A stretch of DNA of 64,000 nucleotides from contig KI301992.1 of NCBI GenBank assembly GCA_000471045.1, forward strand, positions 626,606-690,605, given 5' to 3'. A program made the position numbers and the translations under genes. This DNA comes from an actinobacterium LLX17 (GTDB taxonomy: Bacteria; Actinomycetota; Actinomycetes; Propionibacteriales; Nocardioidaceae). The stretch's first letter is position 1. Each line of letters begins with the position of its first letter. Shown here piece after piece: positions 53,706-63,133 of the stretch. Below the pieces are notes generated by a model. The model made no database searches. It saw only the letters and a program-made list of their open reading frames with translations, and had not been told where the DNA came from.

Positions 53706-54253
53706 CCCGCATCGTGGCCGGACGTTTCAAGGGCCGGCGTCTGCGCACCCCGGCCGGCGACGGCACCCGACCCACGTCCGACCGGGTGCGCGAGTCGATG
53801 TTCGCCTCGCTGACCAGCGCCTTCGGCGGCCTGGACGACCTGCGCGTGCTTGACCTCTACGCCGGTTCCGGCGCACTGGGGCTCGAGGCGATGTCGCGCG
53901 GAGCCGTGGCGGCGGACCTCGTCGATCCCGACCGCAAGGCCGTGCAGGCGATGCGCGCCAACATCGCCGAGCTGGGCGTCGACGGCGTGCGCGCCCACGC
54001 CACGACTGCGCAGAAGTTCGTGCGCTCAGCCCCGGCGCAGCCGTATGACCTCGTGCTGCTCGACCCGCCCTACGCGGTGCCCACCGCCGACGTCCAGGAC
54101 CTCGTGGCGGTGCTGGCCGAGCCCGTCTGGTGCGCGCCCGACGGCATGATCGTGGTGGAGCGTTCGACCCGCGATCCGTTCACCTGGCCCGACGGCATCG
54201 AGGCCCTCGACGAGCGCACCTATGGCGAGACGACCCTTTGGTACGGTCGCTGA
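53702..54253 (+). CDS. rsmD: 16S rRNA (guanine(966)-N2)-methyltransferase
   Basis: The 183-residue methyltransferase starts at GTG 53702, overlapping the recG stop. The SAM motif is LDLYAGSGALGLEAMSRG, and the catalytic motif is LLDPPYAVP. It methylates G966 in helix 31 of the 30S subunit. coaD follows at once, as in many bacteria. Confidence 0.94.
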   Translation: MTRIVAGRFKGRRLRTPAGDGTRPTSDRVRESMFASLTSAFGGLDDLRVLDLYAGSGALGLEAMSRGAVAADLVDPDRKAVQAMRANIAELGVDGVRAHATTAQKFVRSAPAQPYDLVLLDPPYAVPTADVQDLVAVLAEPVWCAPDGMIVVERSTRDPFTWPDGIEALDERTYGETTLWYGR

Positions 54254-54254
54254 C

Positions 54255-54731
54255 ATGACGCGTGTGGTGTGTCCCGGCTCGTTCGATCCCGTCACCAACG
54301 GGCACCTCGACATCATCGAGCGCGCCGCGCACCTGTTCGACGAGGTCATCGTCGTGGTGCTGGTCAACGAGTCCAAGCAGGGCTTGTTCTCGATCGAGCA
54401 GCGCATGGAGCTGATCCGCCGCTCGACGCCCAAGCTCAAGAACGTCTCGGTCGATGCGTTCTCGGGCCTGCTGGTCGACTACTGCGCCCAGAACGGCGTC
54501 GATGCGATCGCCAAGGGCCTGCGCGCGGTCTCGGACTTCGACTACGAGCTGCAGATGGCGCAGATGAACGGCAACCTCACGGGCGTCGACACGGTCTTCA
54601 TCCCCACCGCGCCCGACTACATGTTCATCGCCTCCAGCTTGGTCAAGGAGGTCGCCAAGCACGGAGGCGACGTCGCCGGCCTCGTCCCGCCGGTCGTTCT
54701 CGCCGCCCTCGACGAGGCCTACGGCCACTGA
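54255..54731 (+). CDS. coaD: Phosphopantetheine adenylyltransferase
   Basis: The 158-residue nucleotidyltransferase has the TRVVCPGSFDPVTNGHLDII (HxGH-type) motif and SSLVKEVAKHGGD. It catalyses the fourth step of CoA synthesis. ATG 54255 is two bases after the rsmD stop. Hairpins lie between its end and the convergent dinB. Confidence 0.96.
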   Translation: MTRVVCPGSFDPVTNGHLDIIERAAHLFDEVIVVVLVNESKQGLFSIEQRMELIRRSTPKLKNVSVDAFSGLLVDYCAQNGVDAIAKGLRAVSDFDYELQMAQMNGNLTGVDTVFIPTAPDYMFIASSLVKEVAKHGGDVAGLVPPVVLAALDEAYGH

Positions 54732-54749
54732 GCTGACCTTGCCGCCCAC

Positions 54750-54809
54750 GGCCCGGCACCCCCGCCGGGCCACATCTTGCGGCCCAGGGCCCCGCACCCC
54801 TGCCGGGGC
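54750..54809. terminator. Tandem GC-rich hairpins between coaD and dinB
   Basis: GGCCCGGC/GCCGGGCC (54750-54771) and GCCCCGCA/TGCCGGGGC (54789-54809, imperfect). The two units are similar to each other and lie between convergent genes. No T-run is visible. Confidence 0.55.
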
Positions 54810-54820
54810 TGAACCGGCCG

Positions 54821-56005
54821 CTAGTCCGGCAGGATCGGCTGGGGCGCTCGCTGGTGCTGATCGGCGGGCGCGCCGCGCTGCACCGAGGCGCGGCCGAACT
54901 TGCCGCGGACCTCGTCGATCGCGTCGTCGAGCTGGCTGCCGGACGTGGCGTCGAGCGGCAGCGCCAGCTGCGGGGGAGCGTCGTCGACCTGACCGACCGA
55001 GACACCGATGAGCGTGAGACCTCGACGCTCGACCTCCGGCCAGCGCTCGCGCAGGAGGTGACGGGAGACCTCCAGCACCGTGGCGGTGTGCGACGTGGGC
55101 CGGGGCAACGTGTGCGAGGCGGTGGAGCTGCCGAAGTCGCCGAATCGCAGCCGGATCGTGACCACGCTGCCCGTGCGGTCGACCTTGCGCATGCGACTGG
55201 TGACGCGATCGACCAGGCCGAGCAGGATCGCCTCGATCTCCTCGGGCGACCGAGGCGCTGAACCCAAGGCGTGCTGGGCGCCCATCGATCCGCGGCGCTT
55301 GCCGGTCTCGACGCGGCGCGGGTCGTGTCCCTGCGCGAGCGCCCACAGGTGGCTGCCGACGGCCTTGCCGAGCAATGACTGCGCCTCGCGCAGCTCCATC
55401 GCGGCAATCTGCCCCACCGTGCTGACGTGCTGCTCGTGCAGCTTTGCCGCCGTGACCGCGCCGACACCCCAGAGGCGCTCGACGGGCAGCGCGTGCAGAA
55501 AGGTGAGCTCGTCCTCGACCGGCACGACCAGCAGACCATTGGGCTTCGCCGAGGCACTGGCGATCTTGGCGAGGTACTTGGTGCGCGCCACGCCGACCGA
55601 GATGGGCAGTCCGACGCGCTCGGCGACGTCGGCGCGCAGGCGGGCGGCGATCGCCGATGGCGCGCCCCGGATCTTGCGCAGGCCACCCACCTCGAGGAAC
55701 GCCTCGTCGATCGAGAGCGCCTCGACCAGGGGAGTGGTGTCGCGGAACACCTCGAAGACCGCGCGACTGGCCTCGGTGTAGGCCTCGAACCGCGGCGGCA
55801 CCACGACGGCCTCGGGACAGACACGCCGGGCCTGGCGGATGTTGGACGGGGTGCGCACGCCTCGCCGCTTTGCCTCGTAGGACGCCGCGACCACGACGCC
55901 CCCACCCACGATGACCGGCCGCCCGCGCAGAGCCGGGTCGTCACGCTGCTCGACCGACGCGAAGAACGCGTCGAGGTCGGCGTGCAGCACGGTACCTTCG
56001 GTCAT
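54821..56005 (-). CDS. dinB: DNA polymerase IV
   Basis: The 394-residue Y-family polymerase has the catalytic HADLDAFFASVEQRDDPAL and SIDEAFLEVGG motifs (Asp, Asp-Glu), a little-finger domain and a C-terminal PLALDAT-like clamp-binding segment (QLALPLDATSG). It performs translesion synthesis. The stop is in the coaD-dinB hairpin region. Confidence 0.94.
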   Translation of the reverse strand: MTEGTVLHADLDAFFASVEQRDDPALRGRPVIVGGGVVVAASYEAKRRGVRTPSNIRQARRVCPEAVVVPPRFEAYTEASRAVFEVFRDTTPLVEALSIDEAFLEVGGLRKIRGAPSAIAARLRADVAERVGLPISVGVARTKYLAKIASASAKPNGLLVVPVEDELTFLHALPVERLWGVGAVTAAKLHEQHVSTVGQIAAMELREAQSLLGKAVGSHLWALAQGHDPRRVETGKRRGSMGAQHALGSAPRSPEEIEAILLGLVDRVTSRMRKVDRTGSVVTIRLRFGDFGSSTASHTLPRPTSHTATVLEVSRHLLRERWPEVERRGLTLIGVSVGQVDDAPPQLALPLDATSGSQLDDAIDEVRGKFGRASVQRGAPADQHQRAPQPILPD

Positions 56006-56155
56006 CGAAGGCGCGTCCCGGTCATGGGCCCATCATGACCCCCGCCTCCGACAGACCACCTCCCACAGACCGCCGATTACCGCGTGGGCGGCTCCGCACG
56101 CTAGAATCGTCGCTGGCCTGCTCGCAGGTCATGTGTTGTGCACTTCGACGGATGG

Positions 56156-56695
56156 ATGCTCGTGCAATCGGGACCGCTGGTGGTCGACACCCACGAACTG
56201 GGTCGTCGTCCGGGTAACGAGCGTACGTACCACCTGTCCACCGTGGTGCCAACACGATGGGGCTACGACGTCTTCGGCGTGGCTGAGGGTTCAGCACTCG
56301 ACATCGAGCTTCGGCTCGAGGCGGTGATGGACGGGATCCTGGCAACAGGAGACACCTCGGTGACGGCGACCGGTGAGTGCGTGCGGTGCCTGGACGATGT
56401 GGAGCTCGCGCTCGACATCGAGGTCCAGGAGCTGTACCTCTACGACCGGCCCTCCGACCCGGAGGAGGCCGAGGAAGTCCCGTGGCTCGAGGGCGACCTG
56501 CTCGACCTGGAGCCTGTCCTGCGGGACGCGGTGGTGTTCGCACTGCCGCTCAACCCGTTGTGTGACCCGGACTGCCCGGGACTGTGCCCCGAGTGCGGAG
56601 CACGGCTCGCGGACGATCCAGATCACACACACGGACCAGCGATCGACCCCCGGTGGTCGGCGTTGACCCAGCTGACCGAACAACCCGAGGAGTAA
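56156..56695 (+). CDS. yceD: YceD/DUF177 protein
   Basis: The 179-residue protein starts at ATG 56156 ([20 protein letters not shown]); a GTG at 56138 would add six residues. It has [20 protein letters not shown] and a C-terminal Cys cluster ([16 protein letters not shown]). The family is nearly always before rpmF, and its plant/bacterial members take part in 23S rRNA metabolism. It is likely cotranscribed with rpmF, rnc and mutM. Confidence 0.92.
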   Translation: MLVQSGPLVVDTHELGRRPGNERTYHLSTVVPTRWGYDVFGVAEGSALDIELRLEAVMDGILATGDTSVTATGECVRCLDDVELALDIEVQELYLYDRPSDPEEAEEVPWLEGDLLDLEPVLRDAVVFALPLNPLCDPDCPGLCPECGARLADDPDHTHGPAIDPRWSALTQLTEQPEE

Positions 56696-56697
56696 TC

Positions 56698-56883
56698 GTG
56701 GCCGTCCCGAAGCGGAAGATGTCGCGCAGCAACACCCGTCACCGTCGTTCGGCCTGGAAGGCCACGAAGGTCGCTGTGGTCGACTGCGCCAACCCCGCCT
56801 GCGACAGCAAGGTCATCCCGCACCGCGCCTGTGGCGAGTGCGGACAGTACGGCGCCCGTGGCGAGCGTCGCCAGGTCCTCTGA
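56698..56883 (+). CDS. rpmF: 50S ribosomal protein L32
   Basis: The 61-residue L32 ([20 protein letters not shown]) has a C-terminal Cys set ([17 protein letters not shown]), the zinc-binding C+ form. GTG 56698 follows the yceD stop by two bases. Confidence 0.96.
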   Translation: MAVPKRKMSRSNTRHRRSAWKATKVAVVDCANPACDSKVIPHRACGECGQYGARGERRQVL

Positions 56884-56921
56884 CCTCGTCGGCACAGTCC
56901 TCTGAGGCCTGCTCGACACAC

Positions 56922-57626
56922 GTGACCACGTCGGTGGATGACCTCCGCGACGTGCTCGGGGTTCCCGATCTCGATCCCGAGCTCCTCACGCATGCCCTGA
57001 CCCACCGCTCGTACGCGTACGAGAACGGTCAGATCCCCAACAACGAGCGCCTGGAGTTCCTGGGCGACTCGGTGCTGGGCGTCGTCGTCACCGACCACCT
57101 GTTCCGCACGCATCCCGACCTGCCCGAGGGTCAGCTCGCCAAGCTGCGGTCGGCCGTCGTCAGCGCCAAGGCGCTCGCGGTGGTCGCCCGCACGCTGGGC
57201 GTGGGCGAGGTCGTGCGTCTGGGACGTGGCGAGGAGGCGACCGGCGGTCGCGAGAAGGCCTCGATCCTCTCCGACACCGTCGAGGCGCTGATCGGTGCCG
57301 TCTACCTGCAGTTCGGCATCGAGCGCGCCGCCGAGGTCGTGCACCGCGTCTTCGACCCCGTCATGGCCGATGCCGCCCGCCTGGGCGCCGGCCTGGACTG
57401 GAAGACCTCCCTGCAGGAGATCTCAGCCGACCAAGGCCTCGGCGTGCCCAAGTACGTCGTCACCAGCGAGGGCCCCGACCACGCGCGCATCTTCGCCGCG
57501 GAGGTGCACGTGGGTGAGCACGTCTTCGGCGGGGGTGGCGGCACCTCCAAGAAGGAGGCCGAGCAGCAGGTCGCGCAGATCGCCTGGGAGAGCCTGTCCG
57601 GCGACTCCGAGGCCGCCCGTGCCTGA
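56922..57626 (+). CDS. rnc: Ribonuclease III
   Basis: The 234-residue endonuclease starts at GTG 56922. The catalytic [20 protein letters not shown] and [15 protein letters not shown] are followed by a C-terminal dsRNA-binding domain ([20 protein letters not shown]). It processes rRNA and structured mRNAs. Its stop codon lies inside a 16-base tandem duplication shared with the mutM start. Confidence 0.95.
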   Translation: MTTSVDDLRDVLGVPDLDPELLTHALTHRSYAYENGQIPNNERLEFLGDSVLGVVVTDHLFRTHPDLPEGQLAKLRSAVVSAKALAVVARTLGVGEVVRLGRGEEATGGREKASILSDTVEALIGAVYLQFGIERAAEVVHRVFDPVMADAARLGAGLDWKTSLQEISADQGLGVPKYVVTSEGPDHARIFAAEVHVGEHVFGGGGGTSKKEAEQQVAQIAWESLSGDSEAARA

Positions 57627-57647
57627 GCTGCCCCGTGCCTGAGCTTC
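57616..57647 (+). repeat. 16-base tandem duplication at the rnc/mutM junction
   Basis: CCCGTGCCTGAGCTGC (57616-57631) is repeated as CCCGTGCCTGAGCTTC (57632-57647), 15 of 16 identical. The first copy carries the rnc stop; the second carries the mutM start. Confidence 0.75.
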
Positions 57648-58486
57648 CCGAGGTCGAGGTCGTCAGGCTCGGTCTGGTCGACCACGTCGTGGGCAAGCGG
57701 CTGACCGAGGTCACCGTGCACGACCCGCGCTCGGTGCGGCGTCATCTGGCCGGTCCGTTCGACCTGGCCGCGCGTCTGGCCGGTCGCACCATCGTCGATG
57801 CCCGGCGTCGCGGCAAGTACCTCTGGTTGCCGCTCGACGACGGCGACGCCCTGCTGTGCCACCTGGGCATGAGCGGCCAGATGCTGATCTCCACCGCCGG
57901 CGCTCCGCCCCAGAAGCACCTGCGGGTCACGCTGGCACTGGCCGACGGCACCGAGCTGCGATTCGTCGACCAGCGCATCTTCGGGGGCCTGTTCATCAGC
58001 GACGAGGGCGCCGAGCTCCCTGCTGAGATCGCCCACATCGCCCGCGATCCCCTCGACCCGTTGTTCGACGCCGAGGAGCTCGACACCCGCATCCGCCGCC
58101 GCGAGACCGGGGTGAAGCGCGCACTGCTCGACCAGACGCTGATCTCGGGCGTCGGCAACATCTACGCCGACGAGTCGCTGTGGCGCACCCCGCTGCACTA
58201 CGCCCGCAACACCCGCCACCTGCGTCGCGTCGAGGTGGCGACGCTCGTGGCGCACGTGCGCGACGTGATGACCGAGGCGCTCGCGCAGGGCGGCACGTCG
58301 TTCGACGCGTTGTACGTCAACGTCAACGGCAACAGCGGCTACTTCGACCGCTCGTTGCAGGCGTACGGGCAGGAGGGCGAGCCGTGTGGACGCTGCGGCA
58401 CGCCGATCCGCCGATCACCCTTCATGAACCGCTCGTCCTACTGGTGCCCCCGCTGCCAGCCCCGCCCCCGCAACGGCCGCTACTGA
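57635..58486 (+). CDS. mutM: Formamidopyrimidine-DNA glycosylase
   Basis: The 283-residue glycosylase starts at GTG 57635 ([20 protein letters not shown]; Pro2 and Glu3 are catalytic). A H2TH helix region ([14 protein letters not shown]) and a C-terminal zinc finger (CGRCGTPI ... CPRCQ) are present. It removes oxidised purines. It follows rnc. Confidence 0.96.
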   Translation: MPELPEVEVVRLGLVDHVVGKRLTEVTVHDPRSVRRHLAGPFDLAARLAGRTIVDARRRGKYLWLPLDDGDALLCHLGMSGQMLISTAGAPPQKHLRVTLALADGTELRFVDQRIFGGLFISDEGAELPAEIAHIARDPLDPLFDAEELDTRIRRRETGVKRALLDQTLISGVGNIYADESLWRTPLHYARNTRHLRRVEVATLVAHVRDVMTEALAQGGTSFDALYVNVNGNSGYFDRSLQAYGQEGEPCGRCGTPIRRSPFMNRSSYWCPRCQPRPRNGRY

Positions 58487-58497
58487 AGCGTGCGGCT

Positions 58498-58605
58498 CGC
58501 TGCCCCGAGCGGTGAGGCGCGCGGCTCGCTGCGCTCCCCGCTCCAGCGGCTCGTCCCTCGCCGCTGACGGGCTTCGCCCGGGCGCCAGCCTCGCTGCGTT
58601 CGCCC
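58498..58605. repeat. Degenerate GC-rich repeat segment
   Basis: Several GGCTCGCTGCG-like and GCCAGCCTCGCTGCG units, related in style to the 26920/31942 repeats, fill the gap between mutM and the dgt promoter. No gene is seen here. Confidence 0.5.
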
Positions 58606-58633
58606 CGTGGTCGGGTGTGGGTACGGTTCGGTC

Positions 58634-59857
58634 GTGAGTTCTTACGGGGCGCAGGCGCGGGCGCGGTACGTGGCCGAGCCGCCGAAGCGTGCCGGGCGCA
58701 CGGCGTTCGAGCGCGACCGCGGCCGCATCGTGCACTCCGCGGCGCTGCGCCGGCTGTCGGCGAAGACGCAGGTGCTCGGTGCCGGCTTCGACGACTTCGT
58801 CCGCAACCGGCTCACGCACTCCCAGGAGGTCGCCCAGGTGGCGCGCGAGCTGGGTGCGTCGCTCGGCTGCGACCCCGACATCGTCGACTCCGCCGCCCTC
58901 GCGCACGACCTCGGGCACCCACCGTTCGGCCACAACGGCGAGAAGGCGCTCGACGCCGTGGCGGAGGAGTGCGGCGGGTTCGAGGGCAACGCCCAGACGC
59001 TCCGGCTGCTCACGCGGCTGGAGGCGAAGACCGTCACCTCCGAGGGCACCAGCGTCGGCCTGAACCTGACCCGCGGCACCCTGTCGGCCTGCATCAAGTA
59101 CCCGTGGGCTCGCGGCGAGGCGCCTGACGGGGGCGGGAAGTTCGGCGTGTACCCCGACGACCGCCCGGTCTTCGACTGGATCCGCGCCGACGCCGAGCCG
59201 TTCCGCCGGCCCATCGAGGCGCAGGTCATGGATCTGTCCGACGACATCGCCTACTCCGTGCACGACGTGGAGGACGGCGTGGTCGGCGGCTGGTTCGACC
59301 TGACGCAGGGGCTCGACGAGGACGGTGTCTACACGGTCGCGCAGTCCTGGTACGCCCCCGACGTGCCCACCGACCAGCTCGCCGCGGCGCTCGCCCGTCT
59401 GCGCCAGCTCCCCGCTTGGCCCGAGCGGCGCTTCGACGGCACGCGACCCGCGCTCGCCGCGATCAAGGGGCTCACGAGCGCCTTGATCGGCCGCTTCGCC
59501 ACGGCCGCCCAGGCCGCGACGATCGAGCGCTGGGGACACGGCCCGCTGGTGCTGTTCGAGGCCGACCTCGAGGTGCCCGACGAGACGCTGCACGAGATCA
59601 CGGTGCTCAAGGCACTGGCCGCGCACCACGTGATGCTCGCCGACGACCGAGCCGGGCAGCTGGGGAGCCAGCGCGACCTGCTCACGGGTCTCGTGGCGCG
59701 GCTGCTCGAGCGCGAGGGGCGTGACCTCGAGCGCGACATCGCCGAGGACTGGGCGCGCGCCGACGATGACGCCGCGCGACTGCGCGTCGTCATCGATCAG
59801 GTGGCATGCCTGACCGACCTCAGCGCTCGGCTCTGGGCCCAGCGGCTGGGCGTGTAG
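58634..59857 (+). CDS. dgt: Deoxyguanosinetriphosphate triphosphohydrolase-like protein
   Basis: The 407-residue HD-domain protein starts at GTG 58634, six bases after TACGGT. The metal-binding H...HD...D residues are in NRLTHSQEVAQ, HDLGHPPFGHNGEK and LSDDIAYSVHD. It degrades dGTP or other dNTPs. It is followed by dnaG, a common order in actinobacteria. Confidence 0.92.
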   Translation: MSSYGAQARARYVAEPPKRAGRTAFERDRGRIVHSAALRRLSAKTQVLGAGFDDFVRNRLTHSQEVAQVARELGASLGCDPDIVDSAALAHDLGHPPFGHNGEKALDAVAEECGGFEGNAQTLRLLTRLEAKTVTSEGTSVGLNLTRGTLSACIKYPWARGEAPDGGGKFGVYPDDRPVFDWIRADAEPFRRPIEAQVMDLSDDIAYSVHDVEDGVVGGWFDLTQGLDEDGVYTVAQSWYAPDVPTDQLAAALARLRQLPAWPERRFDGTRPALAAIKGLTSALIGRFATAAQAATIERWGHGPLVLFEADLEVPDETLHEITVLKALAAHHVMLADDRAGQLGSQRDLLTGLVARLLEREGRDLERDIAEDWARADDDAARLRVVIDQVACLTDLSARLWAQRLGV

Positions 59858-59910
59858 GCCCTGTCCCCAGGCCTGCTCGCCGCGTCGGCCCGCCGACATA
59901 AGATGCGCGC

Positions 59911-61776
59911 ATGGCGTTGATCAAGGACGAGGACATCCAGCTCGTCCGCGAACGCGCCCGCATCGACGAGGTCGTCGAGCAGTACGTCACGCTGCGCAAC
60001 GCCGGTGGTGGGGCGCGGAAGGGTCTGTGTCCGTTCCACGACGAGAAGTCGCCGTCGTTCAACGTGCGACCGGCCCAGGGTTTCTACCACTGCTTCGGCT
60101 GCGGTGTCGGTGGTGACTCGATCAAGTTCCTCATGGAGATCGAGGGCCTGCCGTTCGCCGAGGCGGTCGAGCGGCTCGCGTCCAAGTACGGCGTGCAGCT
60201 GCGCTACGAGGAGGACACGACCCGGCCCAGCGGCCCTCGCCGCGACCCTCGCCAGCGCCAGCGGCTGCTCGAGGCGCACCGCCACGCGGGGGAGTTCTAC
60301 GCCCAGAAGCTCGTCAGTGCGGCCGAGGCACAGACGGCGCGCCAGTTCATCACCGACCGCGGCTTCGACCAGTCCGTGGCCGAACACTTCACCCTCGGGT
60401 ACGCGCCGAAGGATCGCCAGAGCCTCACCGGACACCTGCGCGGCATGGGGTTCTCCGAGGACGAGCTGGTGGTGGCGGGTCTCGCGCGCCGCACCAGCGG
60501 CGGCACGTTCGACGTCTTCCAGGGCCGGCTGCTCTGGCCCATCAAGGAGATGACCGGCGAGATCATCGGCTTCGGCGCCCGCAAGCTGTTCGACGACGAC
60601 TTCATGGCCGGCAAGTACGTCAACACCTCCGAGACGCCGATCTACAAGAAGACGCAGGTGCTGTACGGCATCGACCTCGCCCGCCGACAGATCTCCGGTG
60701 CCAGCCAGGCCGTCGTCGTCGAGGGCTACACCGACGTCATGGCCTGCCACCAGGCCGGCGTCACCACCGCCGTCGCCACCTGCGGCACGGCGTTCGGCGA
60801 GGGCCACGCCCGCATCCTGCGCCGGCTGATGATCGACCACGACGCCTTCCGCGGCGAGGTCGTGTTCACCTTCGACGGCGACGAGGCCGGCCAGCGCGCC
60901 GCGGTCAAGTCGTTTGAGGGCGACCAGGAGTTCGTGGGCCAGACCTACGTGGCGGTCGAGCCGCGCGGCATGGACCCGTGCGACCTTCGCATGGCCGACG
61001 GCGACGCCGCGGTGCGCGAGCTCATCGCCTCACGCATCCCGCTGTACCGCTTCGTGCTCGAGAACACGCTCAAGCAGTACGACCTCGACCGCGTCGATCA
61101 CCGCGTCGATGCCGTCCGCGAGGCCGTGGGCCTGGCCTCGGCCATCCGCGACGCCTCGAAGGTCGATGCCTTCCTGCGCGAGATCGCCGGGCGCGTCGGC
61201 GTCGAGGTCGAGCAGGTGCGCTCCGAGCACCGCAAGCACGCCGGCGGGGGAGGCAAGGGCGCCGCCGCGCCGGCCGCCGTCCGCCCGTCGGGGGAGTCGT
61301 TCGGCGCGCCCAAGTTCGCTGACGAGCGCGAAGCCCTGAAGGCCATCGCCCAGTACCCGCACCTGGCCCACCGGTTCGCCACCGAGCTCGACGAGAACGA
61401 CTTCACGCATCCGGTCTCGCAGCAGGTCTGGCGGGCCTTCGCTGCGCAGGAGTGGCCCCAGGCGCCCGACTCCAGCTGGATCTCGCGCGTATCCGAGCAC
61501 CTGCCCGAGGAGCTGCGCCCGGTGCTCTCGCGAGCGGCCGTCGAGCCCCTGCTGGCCCGTGAGCAGACCACCGGCCAGGTCGTCACGTCCACGCTCTATC
61601 GGTTGCAGACCCTCACGCTGGGCCGGCACATCGCCGACCTCAAGTCGCGACTGCAGCGCACCAACCCGGTCGACGAGGTCGAGGCCTACAACCGCATGTT
61701 CGGCGAGCTGATCGCCCTCGAGCAGCAGCACCGCGAGCTGCGGGAGCGTGCGGTCGGCGGCGACGTCCCCGCCTGA
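59911..61776 (+). CDS. dnaG: DNA primase
   Basis: The 621-residue primase has the N-terminal zinc ribbon (CPFHDEKSPSFNV ... YHCFGCG), a Toprim core (VVVEGYTDVMACHQAG; FTFDGDEAGQR) and a C-terminal helicase-binding domain. It makes RNA primers at the fork. TAAGAT six bases before the ATG marks a leaderless start. Confidence 0.97.
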   Translation: MALIKDEDIQLVRERARIDEVVEQYVTLRNAGGGARKGLCPFHDEKSPSFNVRPAQGFYHCFGCGVGGDSIKFLMEIEGLPFAEAVERLASKYGVQLRYEEDTTRPSGPRRDPRQRQRLLEAHRHAGEFYAQKLVSAAEAQTARQFITDRGFDQSVAEHFTLGYAPKDRQSLTGHLRGMGFSEDELVVAGLARRTSGGTFDVFQGRLLWPIKEMTGEIIGFGARKLFDDDFMAGKYVNTSETPIYKKTQVLYGIDLARRQISGASQAVVVEGYTDVMACHQAGVTTAVATCGTAFGEGHARILRRLMIDHDAFRGEVVFTFDGDEAGQRAAVKSFEGDQEFVGQTYVAVEPRGMDPCDLRMADGDAAVRELIASRIPLYRFVLENTLKQYDLDRVDHRVDAVREAVGLASAIRDASKVDAFLREIAGRVGVEVEQVRSEHRKHAGGGGKGAAAPAAVRPSGESFGAPKFADEREALKAIAQYPHLAHRFATELDENDFTHPVSQQVWRAFAAQEWPQAPDSSWISRVSEHLPEELRPVLSRAAVEPLLAREQTTGQVVTSTLYRLQTLTLGRHIADLKSRLQRTNPVDEVEAYNRMFGELIALEQQHRELRERAVGGDVPA

Positions 61777-61878
61777 CCGTTCCGCCTGACCGTCCCCAGG
61801 CCGGCACCAGCGCCTCCGTCGTCCACAGCCCGCCGTCAGAAGGCTCCGTCGAGCTGCGTCGAGCGGCAGCGTGGAGGC

Positions 61879-62478
61879 ATGTCGAACCTGCACGTGCGCC
61901 GCGTCCTGTCCGAGCCCGAGATCGACGCCGAGACCGAGCGACGGCTCGGCCGGGCCGCCCGGTCCGGCGACCGGCGGGCGCGCGAGCAGCTCATCACGGC
62001 GGGTCTGCGGTACGTCGTGCAGCGCGCCCGGCTGCTGGGGTTCGGGGGAGACGAGCTGGACGACGCGGTGCAGGCCGGCTCGCTGGGGCTGATCGCCGCG
62101 GTCGACCGCTTCGACCCCGATCGCGGAGCCAGGCTCAAGACCTTCGCGTGGTGGTGGATCGGCGACGCGATGCGCACGGCCGTCCCGCGTCCGAATGCCG
62201 TCATGGACGTCCGCACGGAGGCAGCGGAGCCGGCTGTGGACCTGCCGGTCGAGGTGCCCGAGGTGCTGCGCCTGCGGTTCCGACTGGGTGAGCCGGCGGG
62301 TCCGTTGCGCCCGCGGCACGAGGTGGCCGCGCTGCTCGGACTCACGGTCGCGCAGGTCCGTGCGGAGGAGAGCCGGGCGATGCGTCGTGTGCGCGCGGGA
62401 CTTGCTAAGGTTGGTCACCGTGCTCCCGCAAGGGAGTCGATCCCCCATAGCTCAATTGGCAGAGCATTCGACTGTTAA
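61879..62478 (+). CDS. Compact sigma-70-like factor whose frame ends inside tRNA-Asn
   Basis: The 199-residue protein has sigma region 2 (DELDDAVQAGSLGLIAAVDR, KTFAWWWIGDAMR) and a region 4-like part (LRPRHEVAALLGLTVAQVRA), with no clear region 3. The in-frame stop is the TAA at 62476-62478, within the anticodon arm of tRNA-Asn, so the last 13 codons (SIPHSSIGRAFDC) are tRNA sequence. The real protein may end earlier only if a frameshift exists. It follows dnaG. Confidence 0.65.
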   Translation: MSNLHVRRVLSEPEIDAETERRLGRAARSGDRRAREQLITAGLRYVVQRARLLGFGGDELDDAVQAGSLGLIAAVDRFDPDRGARLKTFAWWWIGDAMRTAVPRPNAVMDVRTEAAEPAVDLPVEVPEVLRLRFRLGEPAGPLRPRHEVAALLGLTVAQVRAEESRAMRRVRAGLAKVGHRAPARESIPHSSIGRAFDC

Positions 62479-62516
62479 TCGAAGGGTTTCTGGTTCGAGT
62501 CCAGATGGGGGAGCCA
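62441..62516 (+). tRNA. tRNA-Asn(GTT) with encoded CCA
   Basis: Acceptor TCCCCCA/TGGGGGA, discriminator G, then CCA (62514-62516). The anticodon loop CTGTTAA gives GTT. It overlaps the 3' 38 bases of the sigma-like reading frame. Its promoter would be inside that gene (TAAGGT, 62406-62411). Confidence 0.95.
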
Positions 62517-62581
62517 CGCAGGGCCGGAATCTCGCAGCGCGAGGTTGCGGCCCTTGCTGTTGGTCCAGGTGAGGAGGTGTC

Positions 62582-63133
62582 GTGGCAGACCCGCGTCGAC
62601 CGCTGCTGACCATCGGGCACGGGGCCTCTGACGGCGCCGAGCTGGTGACGCGCCTGCAGGCCGCCGGCATCGAGGTGCTCGTCGACGTGCGGCGCTTCCC
62701 CGGCAGCCGGCGCAACCCCGAGGTGGGCCGCGAGGCGCTCGAGGCCGCTCTCCCGCAGCACGGCATCCAGTACGTGTGGGACGAACGGCTCGGTGGACGG
62801 CGGCGGAAGGATCCCGAGGCCGAGGATGCCGATGCGTGGTGGCGGGTCGAGCAGTTCCGCGCCTACGCCGCGCACACCCGAACCGACGACTTCCGCGAGG
62901 CGATGGCCGAGCTGCTCGCGCTGTCCGAAGGTCAGACCGTCGCGATCATGTGCAGCGAGAACGTCTGGTGGCGGTGCCACCGCCGGCTCGTCTCCGACGT
63001 GACGGTCCTCCTGCACGACGTCCCCGTCATCCACGTGATGCCCGACGGCCGGAAGAGCCCCCACCACCCGTCCGAGGGCGCGGTCGTGACCGACGCCGGG
63101 CTGACCTATCCGGCGCGGCCCGACGGCTCCTGA
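62582..63133 (+). CDS. DUF488 domain protein
   Basis: The 183-residue protein starts at GTG 62582 after GGAGGTG. TIGHGASDGAELVTRLQAAG and IEVLVDVRRFPGSRRNPE are typical of DUF488, with a conserved MCSENVWWRCHRR (Cys, Cys, His). The family has no firm function but is often near stress or metal genes. It overlaps the convergent coil protein gene by 28 bases. Confidence 0.88.
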   Translation: MADPRRPLLTIGHGASDGAELVTRLQAAGIEVLVDVRRFPGSRRNPEVGREALEAALPQHGIQYVWDERLGGRRRKDPEAEDADAWWRVEQFRAYAAHTRTDDFREAMAELLALSEGQTVAIMCSENVWWRCHRRLVSDVTVLLHDVPVIHVMPDGRKSPHHPSEGAVVTDAGLTYPARPDGS

